Source: Clostridium hydrogenum (lineage in GTDB: Bacteria; Bacillota; Clostridia; Clostridiales; Clostridiaceae). From it: DNA of 64,000 nucleotides. The DNA is taken from contig NZ_JAEACT010000002.1 of assembly GCF_021432385.1 (NCBI RefSeq), positions 798,501 to 862,500 of the forward strand, in the 5' to 3' direction. A program made the translations under genes and the position numbers. Position 1 is the stretch's first letter. The number at the start of each line of letters is the position of its first letter. Positions 38,877 through 46,564 of the stretch are shown here, piece by piece. The notes beneath the pieces were generated by a model, which saw only the letters and a program-made list of their open reading frames with translations, did not search any database and had not been told where the DNA came from.

Positions 38877-39194
38877 TTAATTTCTTTCTTTTAAATGATT
38901 ATATAATTTTGTTAAATCCCTACCATCCTTTTCTATGGTGTCTTCTTCAATTATACCCAATTTCAATTTTTTTTTCATATTTTCATCAATTTCTATGTGC
39001 GAATATCCTAATCTATTGCCTAATATATATAATATTATTATTGCCCCAGAAATACAATCTAAAATTGCATTTTGAGCAGCATTGGCACCTCTTGTTAAAA
39101 TTTTAAATAAATCTGCTATAACGCATAATAAATCTGCCTTTAAACTTTCTATTATTTTTATATCTGACATAATTTTAAATTCTTCTTTTCTCAC
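38877..39194 (-). CDS. MazG-like family protein
   Basis: Small all-helical protein of about 105 aa resembling the clostridial MazG-like family (related to dUTPase/MazG NTP pyrophosphohydrolases). The helices KADLLCVIADLFKILTRG and ILDCISGAIIILYILGNRLG are seen; the acidic ExxE/ExxD metal motif of active MazG is not convincing, so an enzymatic role is doubtful. The start is uncertain: GTG at 39194 has GGGGGT 6 nt upstream, GTG at 39200 abuts it, and ATG at 39170 has a weak site. First gene of the run to dnaB. Confidence 0.7.
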   Translation of the reverse strand: MRKEEFKIMSDIKIIESLKADLLCVIADLFKILTRGANAAQNAILDCISGAIIILYILGNRLGYSHIEIDENMKKKLKLGIIEEDTIEKDGRDLTKLYNHLKERN

Positions 39195-39286
39195 TTTCAC
39201 ACCCCCAAGTCACACTATATATTTTAGTTATTTTTAAATATTAATGCAACCTATATATTTTTTATGAGATTGAAGGTAATTCAATA

Positions 39287-39442
39287 AGGCATATTAAAAA
39301 ATAATAAGCCCAAATTGAGAGATATCTTTATGTAATTCAAGGAACTGTACCACGTTAATACTGGTTATCTTAGCGTGCTATGGTGACGAAGTATTACGCA
39401 AAATATCCGGAAGTTAGACTTGTTATTTTCTTTAAGATGCCT
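39287..39442. repeat. Dispersed 156-bp repeat D1, copy 1
   Basis: Matches 43959-44117 along its whole length in the same orientation. Ends are inverted (AGGCAT...TTAAA at the left; TTTAAGATGCCT at the right) and the core around TTAGCGTG and GTGACGAAGTATTACGC is the best conserved part. No reading frame. Either a MITE-like element or a structured RNA; it lies directly 3' of the lipoprotein gene. The rest of 39195-39286 holds only AT-rich promoter-like sequence. Confidence 0.75.
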
Positions 39443-39447
39443 AAAAT

Positions 39448-39477
39448 ATCCCTCTCACAAATTATTGTAAGAGGGAT
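39448..39477 (-). terminator. Terminator of the lipoprotein gene
   Basis: A 13-bp stem with one mismatch (39448-39460 with 39465-39477) begins 3 nt past the stop codon at 39481 and is followed on the minus strand by ATTTTAG, a weak U-tract. Confidence 0.7.
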
Positions 39478-39480
39478 CCT

Positions 39481-40335
39481 TTATTTAGATTTAGATTTAA
39501 TTTCATTTCCGTTTTGATCTATCTTTATACTTTTCTTTGTGTCTACTTTATATATTTTCCAATCACCATTTACAACTCTAAAATGATATACTCCAGTAAC
39601 TCTAGTATTAGTATAACCTGAATCTTTAGTATCCATATAAGTTTCAGTAAAATTAACTTGAGTATCATTGCCTGACTTTTTGCTTTGATTTATATCCGCT
39701 GATTCTAAAGTATATTCTACACTATATTTATTAAATGTATCTAGCATAGAATTTTTTACATTACTATAAAAATCATCATCAGTTGGATCAAATGTATCCA
39801 TATAATCATCTATTTTTTTATCATTTGCTGCTTTAATATTTTTATATAGAACATCATAAATTGGATCTTGATATTCTGTTTTTGATACAACTTCATTTGT
39901 TATTTTCCATTTACCATCAATCTTATTTAAATAATCAATATAAAGTGTTTTATTAGTTAAAAATCCTGGTCCTTTTACCTTCTCGTCATTTTCTTCAACT
40001 TGAATTTGTGCCTTATTTGCTGATTTATTTAAAACTGTTGAATTTAAAATACTACTCTTAACTTGATATTTATCAAAATATAATGCTTTATCACTCTTTA
40101 CTTCATTATATATTGCTGATTTTGAATCAAATAATTCCATATAATCAGCAAGTTTCCTATCATTCATTGCCTTTACTTTATCTTTTATAACATTTGTTAT
40201 CTCTGCATCTTGAGTTGCTAGCTTGCTACCTTGATTTACGCTCTTGCTTGATTTACTGCTACTAGAAATGCTACTGCACCCTACTGCAGAAATACTCAAA
40301 GAAACTACTATAATAAATGAAAAAATCTTTTTCAT
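39481..40335 (-). CDS. Lipoprotein with two tandem NTF2-like repeats, function unknown
   Basis: 284-aa predicted surface lipoprotein. Lys-rich signal peptide followed by a lipobox SISAVGC (Cys at about residue 20), then a Ser/Lys-rich linker. Two similar units follow, about 45-150 and 160-270: each opens with a helix of the type IKDKVKAMNDRKLADYMELF / IKAANDKKIDDYMDTF and ends with a strand of the type DGKWKI / NGDWKI. This is the pattern of duplicated NTF2-like (DUF4878/SnoaL-like) domains, which bind small ligands or peptides. The ATG at 40335 has AGGTGGG 7 nt upstream. Single-gene unit. I cannot assign a ligand. Confidence 0.82.
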   Translation of the reverse strand: MKKIFSFIIVVSLSISAVGCSSISSSSKSSKSVNQGSKLATQDAEITNVIKDKVKAMNDRKLADYMELFDSKSAIYNEVKSDKALYFDKYQVKSSILNSTVLNKSANKAQIQVEENDEKVKGPGFLTNKTLYIDYLNKIDGKWKITNEVVSKTEYQDPIYDVLYKNIKAANDKKIDDYMDTFDPTDDDFYSNVKNSMLDTFNKYSVEYTLESADINQSKKSGNDTQVNFTETYMDTKDSGYTNTRVTGVYHFRVVNGDWKIYKVDTKKSIKIDQNGNEIKSKSK

Positions 40336-40501
40336 TGAATATCCCACCTAAAATTTAATATTAGATATCTATAAAAAATAATTATTATTTTTCTAAGACA
40401 CCTTATTTATCTTTTGACCACTTCTTTTTATTTTAGCACATTGTCACCTTATAAATCAACACTACTATATTAGCAACCTTTCCAAGATTAGCTTTATAAA
40501 C

Positions 40502-40543
40502 AAATTAAGCTGCCCTAAACATTCATTTAGGACAGCTTAATTT
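40502..40543 (-). terminator. Terminator of the rpsF-ssb-rpsR operon
   Basis: An 18-bp stem with one mismatch (40502-40519 with 40526-40543), 11 nt past the rpsR stop. The right side on the minus strand ends AATTTGTTTAT. It separates the operon from the lipoprotein gene. Confidence 0.85.
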
Positions 40544-40554
40544 ACACTATCGTA

Positions 40555-40836
40555 CTACTCAGTTGTAAAAGGCAATAAAGCTATGTTTCTTGCTCTTTTA
40601 ATAGCAACAGTTAATTCTCTTTGATGTTTTGCGCAGTTTCCAGAAATTCTTCTAGGAAGAATCTTTCCACGCTCAGTAACATACTTTCTTAACTTGTTTA
40701 TATCTTTATAGTCTATAGATTCAGATTTTTCCATGCAGAAAGAGCATATTTTTTTCTTCATTCTTCTGTTCTTTCCACCTGGTCTTTTACCATCTCTATC
40801 TCTATCTCTATCTCTATTTCCGTTATCTCTACCCAT
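40555..40836 (-). CDS. rpsR: 30S ribosomal protein S18
   Basis: 93-aa S18 with the core [19 protein letters not shown] and [20 protein letters not shown]. The N-terminus is extended by about 20 residues of Asp/Arg/Gly ([16 protein letters not shown]), a low-complexity extension seen in clostridial S18. CxxC plus a later Cys-x-x-His may bind zinc. Binds S6 in the platform of the small subunit. AGGAGGAAAG ribosome site. Last gene of the operon. Confidence 0.97.
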   Translation of the reverse strand: MGRDNGNRDRDRDRDGKRPGGKNRRMKKKICSFCMEKSESIDYKDINKLRKYVTERGKILPRRISGNCAKHQRELTVAIKRARNIALLPFTTE

Positions 40837-40870
40837 TATTTTCTTTCCTCCTTTACATTAAGATTTACAA

Positions 40871-41305
40871 TTAAAATGGGATATCTCCATCATCTATTGG
40901 TGTTATATTCTCATCAGGAAATTGAGGAGCACTGCTACCCATTTCATTAAATTGAGATGACGAATTTGTTGCATTTGAATTTGCAGAACTTCCCCATTCA
41001 AGGAATTGAACTTCTTCTGCAACTATTTCCGTCACATATCTCTTGGTACCATCTTTGGCATCATAAGTTCTAGTTTGTATTCTTCCGCTCACTCCCATAA
41101 GCTTACCTTTGCTCATGTAATTAGCAGTGGATTCTGCTTGTTTACCCCATACAACTACAGGAATAAAATCAGCTTCTTGTTGTCCGTCTCTCTTGAATCT
41201 TCTATCTACTGCCAAAGTTAGTGATGTAACAGCTGTTCCATTACCAGGAGTAAACTTTAATTCAGGATCTTTTGTTAACCTACCTATTAAAACAACCTTG
41301 TTCAT
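40871..41305 (-). CDS. ssb: Single-stranded DNA-binding protein SSB
   Basis: 144-aa homotetrameric SSB. OB fold at about 1-105 ([30 protein letters not shown]), a Ser/Asn/Gln-rich linker, and the acidic protein-interaction tip ending DDGDIPF that recruits replication and repair proteins. The ATG at 41305 lies 7 nt after AAAGGTGTG; a GTG at 41317 would add four residues. Between rpsF and rpsR as in most Firmicutes. Confidence 0.97.
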   Translation of the reverse strand: MNKVVLIGRLTKDPELKFTPGNGTAVTSLTLAVDRRFKRDGQQEADFIPVVVWGKQAESTANYMSKGKLMGVSGRIQTRTYDAKDGTKRYVTEIVAEEVQFLEWGSSANSNATNSSSQFNEMGSSAPQFPDENITPIDDGDIPF

Positions 41306-41326
41306 AATATTACACACCTTTTAAGA

Positions 41327-41614
41327 TTATTTTTCTAAGCTAACTATCAAGTGTCTTATAATGTTATCACTTATTCTGAACACTCTGTCTAATTCCTTTG
41401 GTAATTGTGCATCAGCTTTGAAATTTATTAAAACGTAAAAACCTTCGTTTAATTTCTTTATTTCATAAGCAAGCTTTCTCTTGCCCCATAAATCTACGTT
41501 TTCGATTTCACCGCCACCATTTTGAATTACATCTTTGAATTTTTCTACATTAGCATTAATGTTCTCTTCATCTAATGATGGGTTAAGTATAAATAAAGTT
41601 TCATACTTGTTCAT
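41327..41614 (-). CDS. rpsF: 30S ribosomal protein S6
   Basis: 95-aa S6 with a ferredoxin-like fold (MNKYETLFILNPSLDEENIN, YVLINFKADAQLPKELDR). Normal length. The ATG at 41614 follows GGAGGTG; the GTG three codons upstream overlaps that site. First gene of the rpsF-ssb-rpsR operon, preceded by a leader hairpin that probably lets the S6:S18 dimer repress its own synthesis. Confidence 0.97.
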   Translation of the reverse strand: MNKYETLFILNPSLDEENINANVEKFKDVIQNGGGEIENVDLWGKRKLAYEIKKLNEGFYVLINFKADAQLPKELDRVFRISDNIIRHLIVSLEK

Positions 41615-41628
41615 TCTATTCACCTCCT

Positions 41629-41677
41629 CCCTATGGTCTAACGGCTGTGTCTACAATAATAAAACAACACAGCAGGG
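41629..41677 (-). promoter_or_regulatory. Candidate S6:S18 autoregulatory leader of rpsF
   Basis: On the minus strand CCCT-GCTGTGT (41677-41667) pairs with ACACAGC (41650-41644) and AGGG (41632-41629), leaving a one-sided bulge of 11 nt (CGTTAGACCAT) that starts right after the inner helix. A CCG at a bulge beside a helix close to the rpsF ribosome site is the known form of the S6:S18 binding RNA. The bulge differs in detail from the consensus as I recall it. Confidence 0.65.
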
Positions 41678-41716
41678 ACTCACATCTAATAATTATACCT
41701 AATTTTCAGAATAAAA

Positions 41717-41917
41717 TCAAATATTTTTTTCTTTTTTTTCTAATATATTTTTTAGCCCTTTTTCAAATTTTGTCCTTGGAATCATAATTATTCTTCCACA
41801 GTTTATACATTTTATTTTTATATCAGCACCTGTTCTAATAATTTCCCACTTATTAGTTCCACAGGGATGCGCTTTCTTCATTTCTACAATATCACCTAAA
41901 TCAAATTCTTTATTCAT
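41717..41917 (-). CDS. DUF951 family protein
   Basis: 66-aa small basic protein with FDLGDIVEMKKAHPCGTNKWEI and CINCGRIIMIPR; the three Cys (one C-x2-C pair) could bind zinc. Widely conserved in Firmicutes next to mscS and rpsF; function unknown. The ATG at 41917 lies 8 nt after AAGGAG, the GTG at 41926 is too close to it. One base after the mscS stop, so probably translationally coupled. Confidence 0.9.
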   Translation of the reverse strand: MNKEFDLGDIVEMKKAHPCGTNKWEIIRTGADIKIKCINCGRIIMIPRTKFEKGLKNILEKKEKNI

Positions 41918-41918
41918 T

Positions 41919-42806
41919 TTACTCACTCCTTATAAATTGAACCTTGTTATAAGGTATTTCTATTTTTGCCTTATCTAATCCTTCTTTTATTAACTTTCTA
42001 AGCCTTGTTTCATTATCAAACTGCTTCATATTCTTAACAGTACCCTTCACTCTTATAGTTACACCACTTGCAGTTAATTCAGTTACTCCTACAACCTTGG
42101 GTTTCTCAACTACATCCTCATTTTTATCTGAAAATTTATCACAAGTGCTATTAATTACACCTATAGCTTTATCTATACTTTCCTCATATGCTATACTTAC
42201 ATCTACAGTTATTGATTTTGGGCCCTTTGAATGGTTAGTAACATTAGTTATCTTGCTATTAGGAATTATGTGTAAATCACCATTAAAATCTCTTAATTTT
42301 GTTATTCTAAGTTCAATACTTTCAACTATACCCGAATCTTTGTCTACTGTAATATAATCTCCAACAGAATATTGGTCTTCAAGCAATATAAAAAATCCGT
42401 TTATTACATCCTTTACTAGGTTCTGTCCTCCAAATCCAATTGCAACACCGCCTATACTTGCTACACCAACACTAATGGTACTTAAAAATTTATCTCCAAA
42501 AAACTGAGTAAGTATACCTATAATTCCAAAAAAATAAATTGAGTATTTTGAAACACTTTTTAAAATTGCACCTATAGTTTTAGACCTTTTCTTGTCTAAT
42601 GAAAATCTAAATTGTTCTTGTTTTTTTATAGTTTTATCTATAAACTTATCTATAATTCTTACAGCAACATACATTACTATAATAATTGATATAATTTTAA
42701 TAAATATAAAAATACCATTATATATATTAAGACTTGCATTTCCTATTTTTAAAACTCCAGTTTCAAAATCAAATTTAAAACTATATATAATATTAAATAT
42801 ATTCAC
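41919..42806 (-). CDS. mscS: Small-conductance mechanosensitive channel, MscS family
   Basis: 295-aa heptameric pressure-release channel. Three N-terminal membrane segments (about 25-50, 75-100, 105-130); pore helix with the Gly/Ala pattern SVGVASIGGVAIGFGGQNLVKD; beta domain FFILLEDQYSVGDYITV; C-terminal alpha/beta domain. GTG start with AGGAGG 6 nt before. Conserved neighbour of DUF951 and, divergently, yyaC. Confidence 0.95.
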   Translation of the reverse strand: MNIFNIIYSFKFDFETGVLKIGNASLNIYNGIFIFIKIISIIIVMYVAVRIIDKFIDKTIKKQEQFRFSLDKKRSKTIGAILKSVSKYSIYFFGIIGILTQFFGDKFLSTISVGVASIGGVAIGFGGQNLVKDVINGFFILLEDQYSVGDYITVDKDSGIVESIELRITKLRDFNGDLHIIPNSKITNVTNHSKGPKSITVDVSIAYEESIDKAIGVINSTCDKFSDKNEDVVEKPKVVGVTELTASGVTIRVKGTVKNMKQFDNETRLRKLIKEGLDKAKIEIPYNKVQFIRSE

Positions 42807-42850
42807 AACACTCCTCCTTACTTACATATATAGATGTGCAACTTGATACA

Positions 42851-43100
42851 TTGAAATTGCAAATGCCAAGTTTATCCTGAAAGCAATATTTTTCAATTCA
42901 CAGTTCACGATGCACAATTCACAATGAAGGATGATTTTCCTCCGCTTTGCTGCAGAAAATCTTAAAACTTATTTTTTTATTGCTACGCAATTATGCCATG
43001 TATGGTGCTCAGCGAAGCTGACAGCATTAAGTTTAAGATTTACCTAAGCAAAGCGAAAGGTAAATCATCCTTCACTGTACTCTGTCATCTGTCATCTGCT
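42851..43100. repeat. Dispersed palindromic repeat D2, copy 1
   Basis: Similar to 63335-63600 along the whole stretch. The left end reads TTCACAGTTCACGATGCACA and goes on with AATTCACAATGAAGGATGATTT; the right end returns AAATCATCCTTCACTGT. The centre folds into several small hairpins such as AGCGAAGCT. It fills the divergent mscS/yyaC intergenic region of 411 nt. REP- or MITE-like; no coding capacity. Confidence 0.75.
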
Positions 43101-43217
43101 CCATAAATTGTTTTCCCACATGTAAAGATTATAATATGTTTTTCTTTTATATTGCAATAACTATTTAAGTATAAAAAGCCATTTTTTTGTTAAAACTTAT
43201 ACTAGGGAGTGGTTTAT

Positions 43218-43820
43218 ATGTTAAGTAAAACAATATTTGATTGTGAGGATAAAAATTCTATATTTAAGATACGAGATTGCTTAAGCAGTGAAATACTGGA
43301 AGTAATGAAGCAAAATAGAGATTTAATTATTTTATGTATAGGAACTGATCGTTCCACTGGAGATAGTCTTGGACCATTGGTAGGCGATAAACTAAAATTT
43401 TTTTTAAGAAATAAAATTAATATTCTTGGTAATCTTGAAAACCCAATTCATGCTAAAAACATATGCAAAACTATGAAAAAAATTAAATCCACATATTCAA
43501 ATCCTTATATAATAGCCATTGATGCTTCTTTAGGAAACGTGCAAAATGTAGGAAATGTCATAATTGAAAGCAAACCTATTTTCCCTGGTTCGGCTATGAA
43601 TAAAGATTTACCTCCAGTTGGTGATTTAAGTATAACTGGAATAGTTAATGTATCTGGTGCTCTAGAATTTATGGTTCTTCAAAACACTCGATTATGCACC
43701 GTTATGCATCTTGCTGATATAATTTCAAGCGGCTTATACCATTCAATTATAAAAACCATTGGGAGTAACAATTTAACCTTATCTAAAAATGCAACCTTAG
43801 AAGATTTATTTGAAGGTTGA
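43218..43820 (+). CDS. yyaC: Spore protease YyaC
   Basis: 200-aa DUF1256 protein related to the germination protease/HybD fold. LCIGTDRSTGDSLGPLVGDKL near residue 40 and IAIDASLGNVQNVGN near 110 carry the conserved Asp residues; KPIFPGSAMNKDLPPVGDLSITG follows. Made in sporulating cells in Bacillus, exact substrate unclear. ATG at 43218 with GGGAG 8 nt before; the GTG at 43209 overlaps it. Alone on the plus strand, head-on to replication. Confidence 0.93.
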   Translation: MLSKTIFDCEDKNSIFKIRDCLSSEILEVMKQNRDLIILCIGTDRSTGDSLGPLVGDKLKFFLRNKINILGNLENPIHAKNICKTMKKIKSTYSNPYIIAIDASLGNVQNVGNVIIESKPIFPGSAMNKDLPPVGDLSITGIVNVSGALEFMVLQNTRLCTVMHLADIISSGLYHSIIKTIGSNNLTLSKNATLEDLFEG

Positions 43821-43838
43821 TATAGTAACTTAATTTAC

Positions 43839-43948
43839 AATAGAATAAAAATTAAGAGCAGAAAATAGTCTGAAGCTTGTACTCTTGTGTCATTAACCTT
43901 GAGGTATAAAATTTTCTGCTCTATCAGAAAATTAATCTTCATTCTATT
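43839..43948 (+). terminator. Compound hairpin 3' of yyaC
   Basis: GAGCAGAAAAT at 43856-43866 pairs perfectly with 43911-43921, and AATAGAAT (43839-43846) with 43941-43948 outside it. A second partner for TAAGAGCAGA (43853-43862) exists at 43950-43959, so two exclusive folds are possible. No clean U-tract. Probably ends yyaC transcription. The rest of 43821-44120 is filled by repeat D1. Confidence 0.5.
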
Positions 43949-43958
43949 ATCTGCTCTT

Positions 43959-44117
43959 AGGTAGCTTAAAAAAATTAATAAGTCCAAGTTGAGAGATAGT
44001 CTTGTGTAATACAAGAAACTGTAACTCGTTAATACTGTTTGTCTTAGCGTGTTATAGTGACGAAGTATTACGCAAAAATATCCTAAAGTTGGACTTGTTA
44101 TTTTATTTAAGGTGCCT
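43959..44117. repeat. Dispersed repeat D1, copy 2
   Basis: Partner of 39287-39442. Its terminal inverted repeat is clearer: the left end contains AATAAGTCCAA and the right end TTGGACTTGTTATTTT, then TTTAAGGTGCCT. It lies 3 nt past the DUF4446 stop, the same position relative to a minus-strand gene as copy 1. Confidence 0.75.
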
Positions 44118-44120
44118 TAT

Positions 44121-44618
44121 TTATTTTTGAGTTGCTTCTTTCAAAACCTGATTTTCCTCATCAGATAAATCATATCTTGATAAACCTTTATTTATTGGTT
44201 TCGCATAAGTAAGGCTTTCATTTCTTCCATATATGCTAGTTATAATAACACCATCATAATTATCATCCAAAAGTGCTACTGAAAAGCTCAAATCACTTCC
44301 AACATCATCGAATGCTTTATATCTAACTATAGAAACATTTTGAATACACTTACTTACCCTTTCATCAATATCATTATATATTTTCTTAACTTCTTTTGAT
44401 TCTTCCCTTGCCTCATCTATCTTATCCAAATAACTCATTATTAGTTTTTCTAAATTTTCATTTTCAACGCCACGCATAAGTTTTCTATATCTTGCTTCTA
44501 CCTTGCTAAGTGAGTGCATATTTGAAATTACAAGTATAAATAATATAATTACTATAACTACTAAAGCCATAATTACATATGTACTTATACTGTTGAATAT
44601 TTGTAAAAAATCTTGCAT
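44121..44618 (-). CDS. DUF4446 membrane-anchored protein
   Basis: 165 aa. One N-terminal membrane segment (about 12-35: YVIMALVVIVIILFILVISN), then a coiled-coil stretch (about 40-95, YLDKIDEAREESKEVKKIYNDI) and a compact beta-rich domain (VSIVRYKAFDDVGSDLSFSVALLDDNYDGVIITSIYGR). Usual companion of parB in clostridia; role unknown, possibly linked to chromosome segregation at the membrane. The ATG at 44618 follows AAAGGACG; the ATG at 44639 has no ribosome site. Confidence 0.88.
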   Translation of the reverse strand: MQDFLQIFNSISTYVIMALVVIVIILFILVISNMHSLSKVEARYRKLMRGVENENLEKLIMSYLDKIDEAREESKEVKKIYNDIDERVSKCIQNVSIVRYKAFDDVGSDLSFSVALLDDNYDGVIITSIYGRNESLTYAKPINKGLSRYDLSDEENQVLKEATQK

Positions 44619-44644
44619 GTTCTTATTCGTCCTTTCCATTTTTT

Positions 44645-44674
44645 AAATAAATGTTTCACGTGAAACATTTATTT
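44645..44674. promoter_or_regulatory. parS centromere site 1
   Basis: The 16-bp core TGTTTCACGTGAAACA at 44652-44667 is a perfect match to the bacterial ParB-binding parS consensus, extended to a 30-bp perfect palindrome. It touches the parB stop codon and precedes DUF4446. About 9 kb from oriC. Confidence 0.95.
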
Positions 44675-45533
44675 AAAGCTTTAATATATCAATTATTCTC
44701 TGTAAATCTTCATTAGAATAATATTCAATTTCTATTTTACCTTTATTCTTACCAGTTTTCAATGCAACTTTAGTACCAAAGTAATTTTCTAGCCTATCCT
44801 TTATTTCATTTACGTATTGGTTATTATTTTCCTTAGTTTCATCTACATTAGTGATAGACTTTTGCTTTGAAAGGCTCTTAATTAACTTTTCCGTATCTCT
44901 TACACTCAAGTCTTCATCTATTATCGTTTGTGATAATTTATATTGAGAATTTTTGTCTTGTACAGAAAGTAATACTCTTCCATGACCTTCAGATATAACT
45001 CCATCAATTAAATATTCTTGTACTCTTTCATCTAAGTTTAATAATCTCATGCAATTTGTAATTACAACTCTAGATTTACCAATCCTTTTACTTAATTGTT
45101 CCTGTGTAAGATTAAAATCATCCAAAAGTCTTCTATATGCTTTAGCTTCTTCTATAGGATTTAAATCTTCCCTTTGGATATTCTCAATCAAAGATATCTC
45201 CAATAAGTCCTTTTCTGTGGCATCTATAATAACCGCTGGTACTTCAGTCAATCCTATGCTTTTTGCAGCTCTCCATCTTCTTTCTCCAGCTACAATTACA
45301 TACACGTCATTTTCCTTTTTTAAAATTAGCGGTTGTATAACTCCGTGTTCCCTTATTGATTCAGCTAATTGAGCAATCTTCTTTTCATCAAAATATTCAC
45401 GTGGTTGCTTCTTATTAGGCTTAATTAAATTTAATGCTATTTTTTCTACTGAGTCTTTTCTTTCCTCTTCGTCTATATTGTTATCTTGAATTAATGCACT
45501 TAACCCTCTTCCTAATCCACCTTTTTTATTCAC
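44673..45533 (-). CDS. parB: Chromosome-partitioning protein ParB (Spo0J)
   Basis: 286-aa CTP-dependent clamp that loads at parS, spreads, and recruits SMC. ParB/Srx domain at about 25-120 with GERRWRAAKSIGL and ENIQREDLNPIEEA; helix-turn-helix LTQEQLSKRIGKSRVVITN at about 140; C-terminal dimerisation domain. N-terminal LGRGLSALI is the usual ParA-interacting peptide. GTG start at 45533 with AAGGAGTG; overlaps parA by 8 nt. Confidence 0.97.
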   Translation of the reverse strand: MNKKGGLGRGLSALIQDNNIDEEERKDSVEKIALNLIKPNKKQPREYFDEKKIAQLAESIREHGVIQPLILKKENDVYVIVAGERRWRAAKSIGLTEVPAVIIDATEKDLLEISLIENIQREDLNPIEEAKAYRRLLDDFNLTQEQLSKRIGKSRVVITNCMRLLNLDERVQEYLIDGVISEGHGRVLLSVQDKNSQYKLSQTIIDEDLSVRDTEKLIKSLSKQKSITNVDETKENNNQYVNEIKDRLENYFGTKVALKTGKNKGKIEIEYYSNEDLQRIIDILKL

Positions 45534-46308
45534 TAGTTACACTCCTTTTTTGCCTAATTAAGAATTCATCTGTTAAGCTAGAATAGCACTCTGCACCCTT
45601 GCATTTATTATCATAAAGTGCTATTGGTAATCCATAGCTAGGCGATTCTGCTAATCTAATATTTCTTGGTATTGTTGCGTTATATAAATTGTCCTTAAAA
45701 TACTTTTTAACTTCTTCGGCAACTTCATTTGAAAGTTTCATTCTATTATCATACATTGTAAGTACTACACCCTCAATTTCTAGCTTTCGATTTAAAGATT
45801 TTTTAACAAGTTGTATTGTATTTACAAGTTGTCCAACTCCCTCAAGTGCATAAAATTCTGTTTGAATTGGGATTAAAACACTTGCAGATGCAACTAACGC
45901 ATTAACAGTTATCAAACCAAGTGATGGTGGACAATCAATAAATATAAAATCATACTTTTCTTTTATGTTATTGATTTTGTTTTTTAATATTACTTCTCTA
46001 TTTTCAATTTTTATTAATTCAACTTCGGCACCAGCAAGTTCTATTGTTGACGGTGCTATATATAAATTTTTTATAAGTTGACACTCTTGTACCACATTTT
46101 CTATGCTTTCATCATTTGTTAATACATCATACATTGAGCTTTTTAGGATATTCTTATCGATTCCCAATCCACTTGTAGTGTTTCCTTGGGGATCAATATC
46201 TATAGTTAGAACCTTGTACCCCTTAATTGCTAAATATGTACATAAGTTTATATTCGTTGTTGTCTTACCTACACCACCCTTTTGGTTGAAAATACTTATT
46301 ACCTTCAT
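45526..46308 (-). CDS. parA: Chromosome-partitioning ATPase ParA (Soj)
   Basis: 260-aa Walker-type ATPase with deviant Walker A KGGVGKTTT at about residue 10-18, Walker A' IDIDPQGN and Walker B FIFIDCPPSLG. Acts on the nucleoid with ParB and, in Bacillus, modulates DnaA. The ATG at 46308 follows GGCGGTG; an in-frame ATG at 46323 would include this site in the coding part. First gene of parA-parB. Confidence 0.97.
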   Translation of the reverse strand: MKVISIFNQKGGVGKTTTNINLCTYLAIKGYKVLTIDIDPQGNTTSGLGIDKNILKSSMYDVLTNDESIENVVQECQLIKNLYIAPSTIELAGAEVELIKIENREVILKNKINNIKEKYDFIFIDCPPSLGLITVNALVASASVLIPIQTEFYALEGVGQLVNTIQLVKKSLNRKLEIEGVVLTMYDNRMKLSNEVAEEVKKYFKDNLYNATIPRNIRLAESPSYGLPIALYDNKCKGAECYSSLTDEFLIRQKRSVTSE

Positions 46309-46520
46309 ACTAATCACCGCCATATCCGTATTTGACTAATTTTTTTTAATTCACAATGAATTATGCTTTACATATTTCGGATTGTTTATCTACTTATATT
46401 ATAATATTATATTAGTATTTTATAAATATATTATTCTTCGATTTTTATGAATATTTTTTAACATCACTACTTTTTTATGCCAATTACACTTTTTAATAGT
46501 TTTTTGGATAATATAAAAAA

Positions 46521-46550
46521 GTTAAAATGTTTCACGTGAAACATTTTAAC
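46521..46550. promoter_or_regulatory. parS site 2 that also looks like the noc terminator
   Basis: A perfect 30-bp palindrome around the 16-bp core TGTTTCACGTGAAACA (46528-46543). On the minus strand it lies 14 nt past the noc stop and is followed by TTTTTTATATTA, so the transcript would form an intrinsic terminator. Between it and the parA start is AT-rich sequence that must hold the parA promoter. Confidence 0.92.
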
Positions 46551-46564
46551 TTTTAAAAAACATA

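Noticed and set aside
43165..43205. Sporulation (sigma-G-like) promoter before yyaC
   Set aside because: GTATA and TATACTA are 23 nt apart, too far, and the second overlaps the ribosome site.
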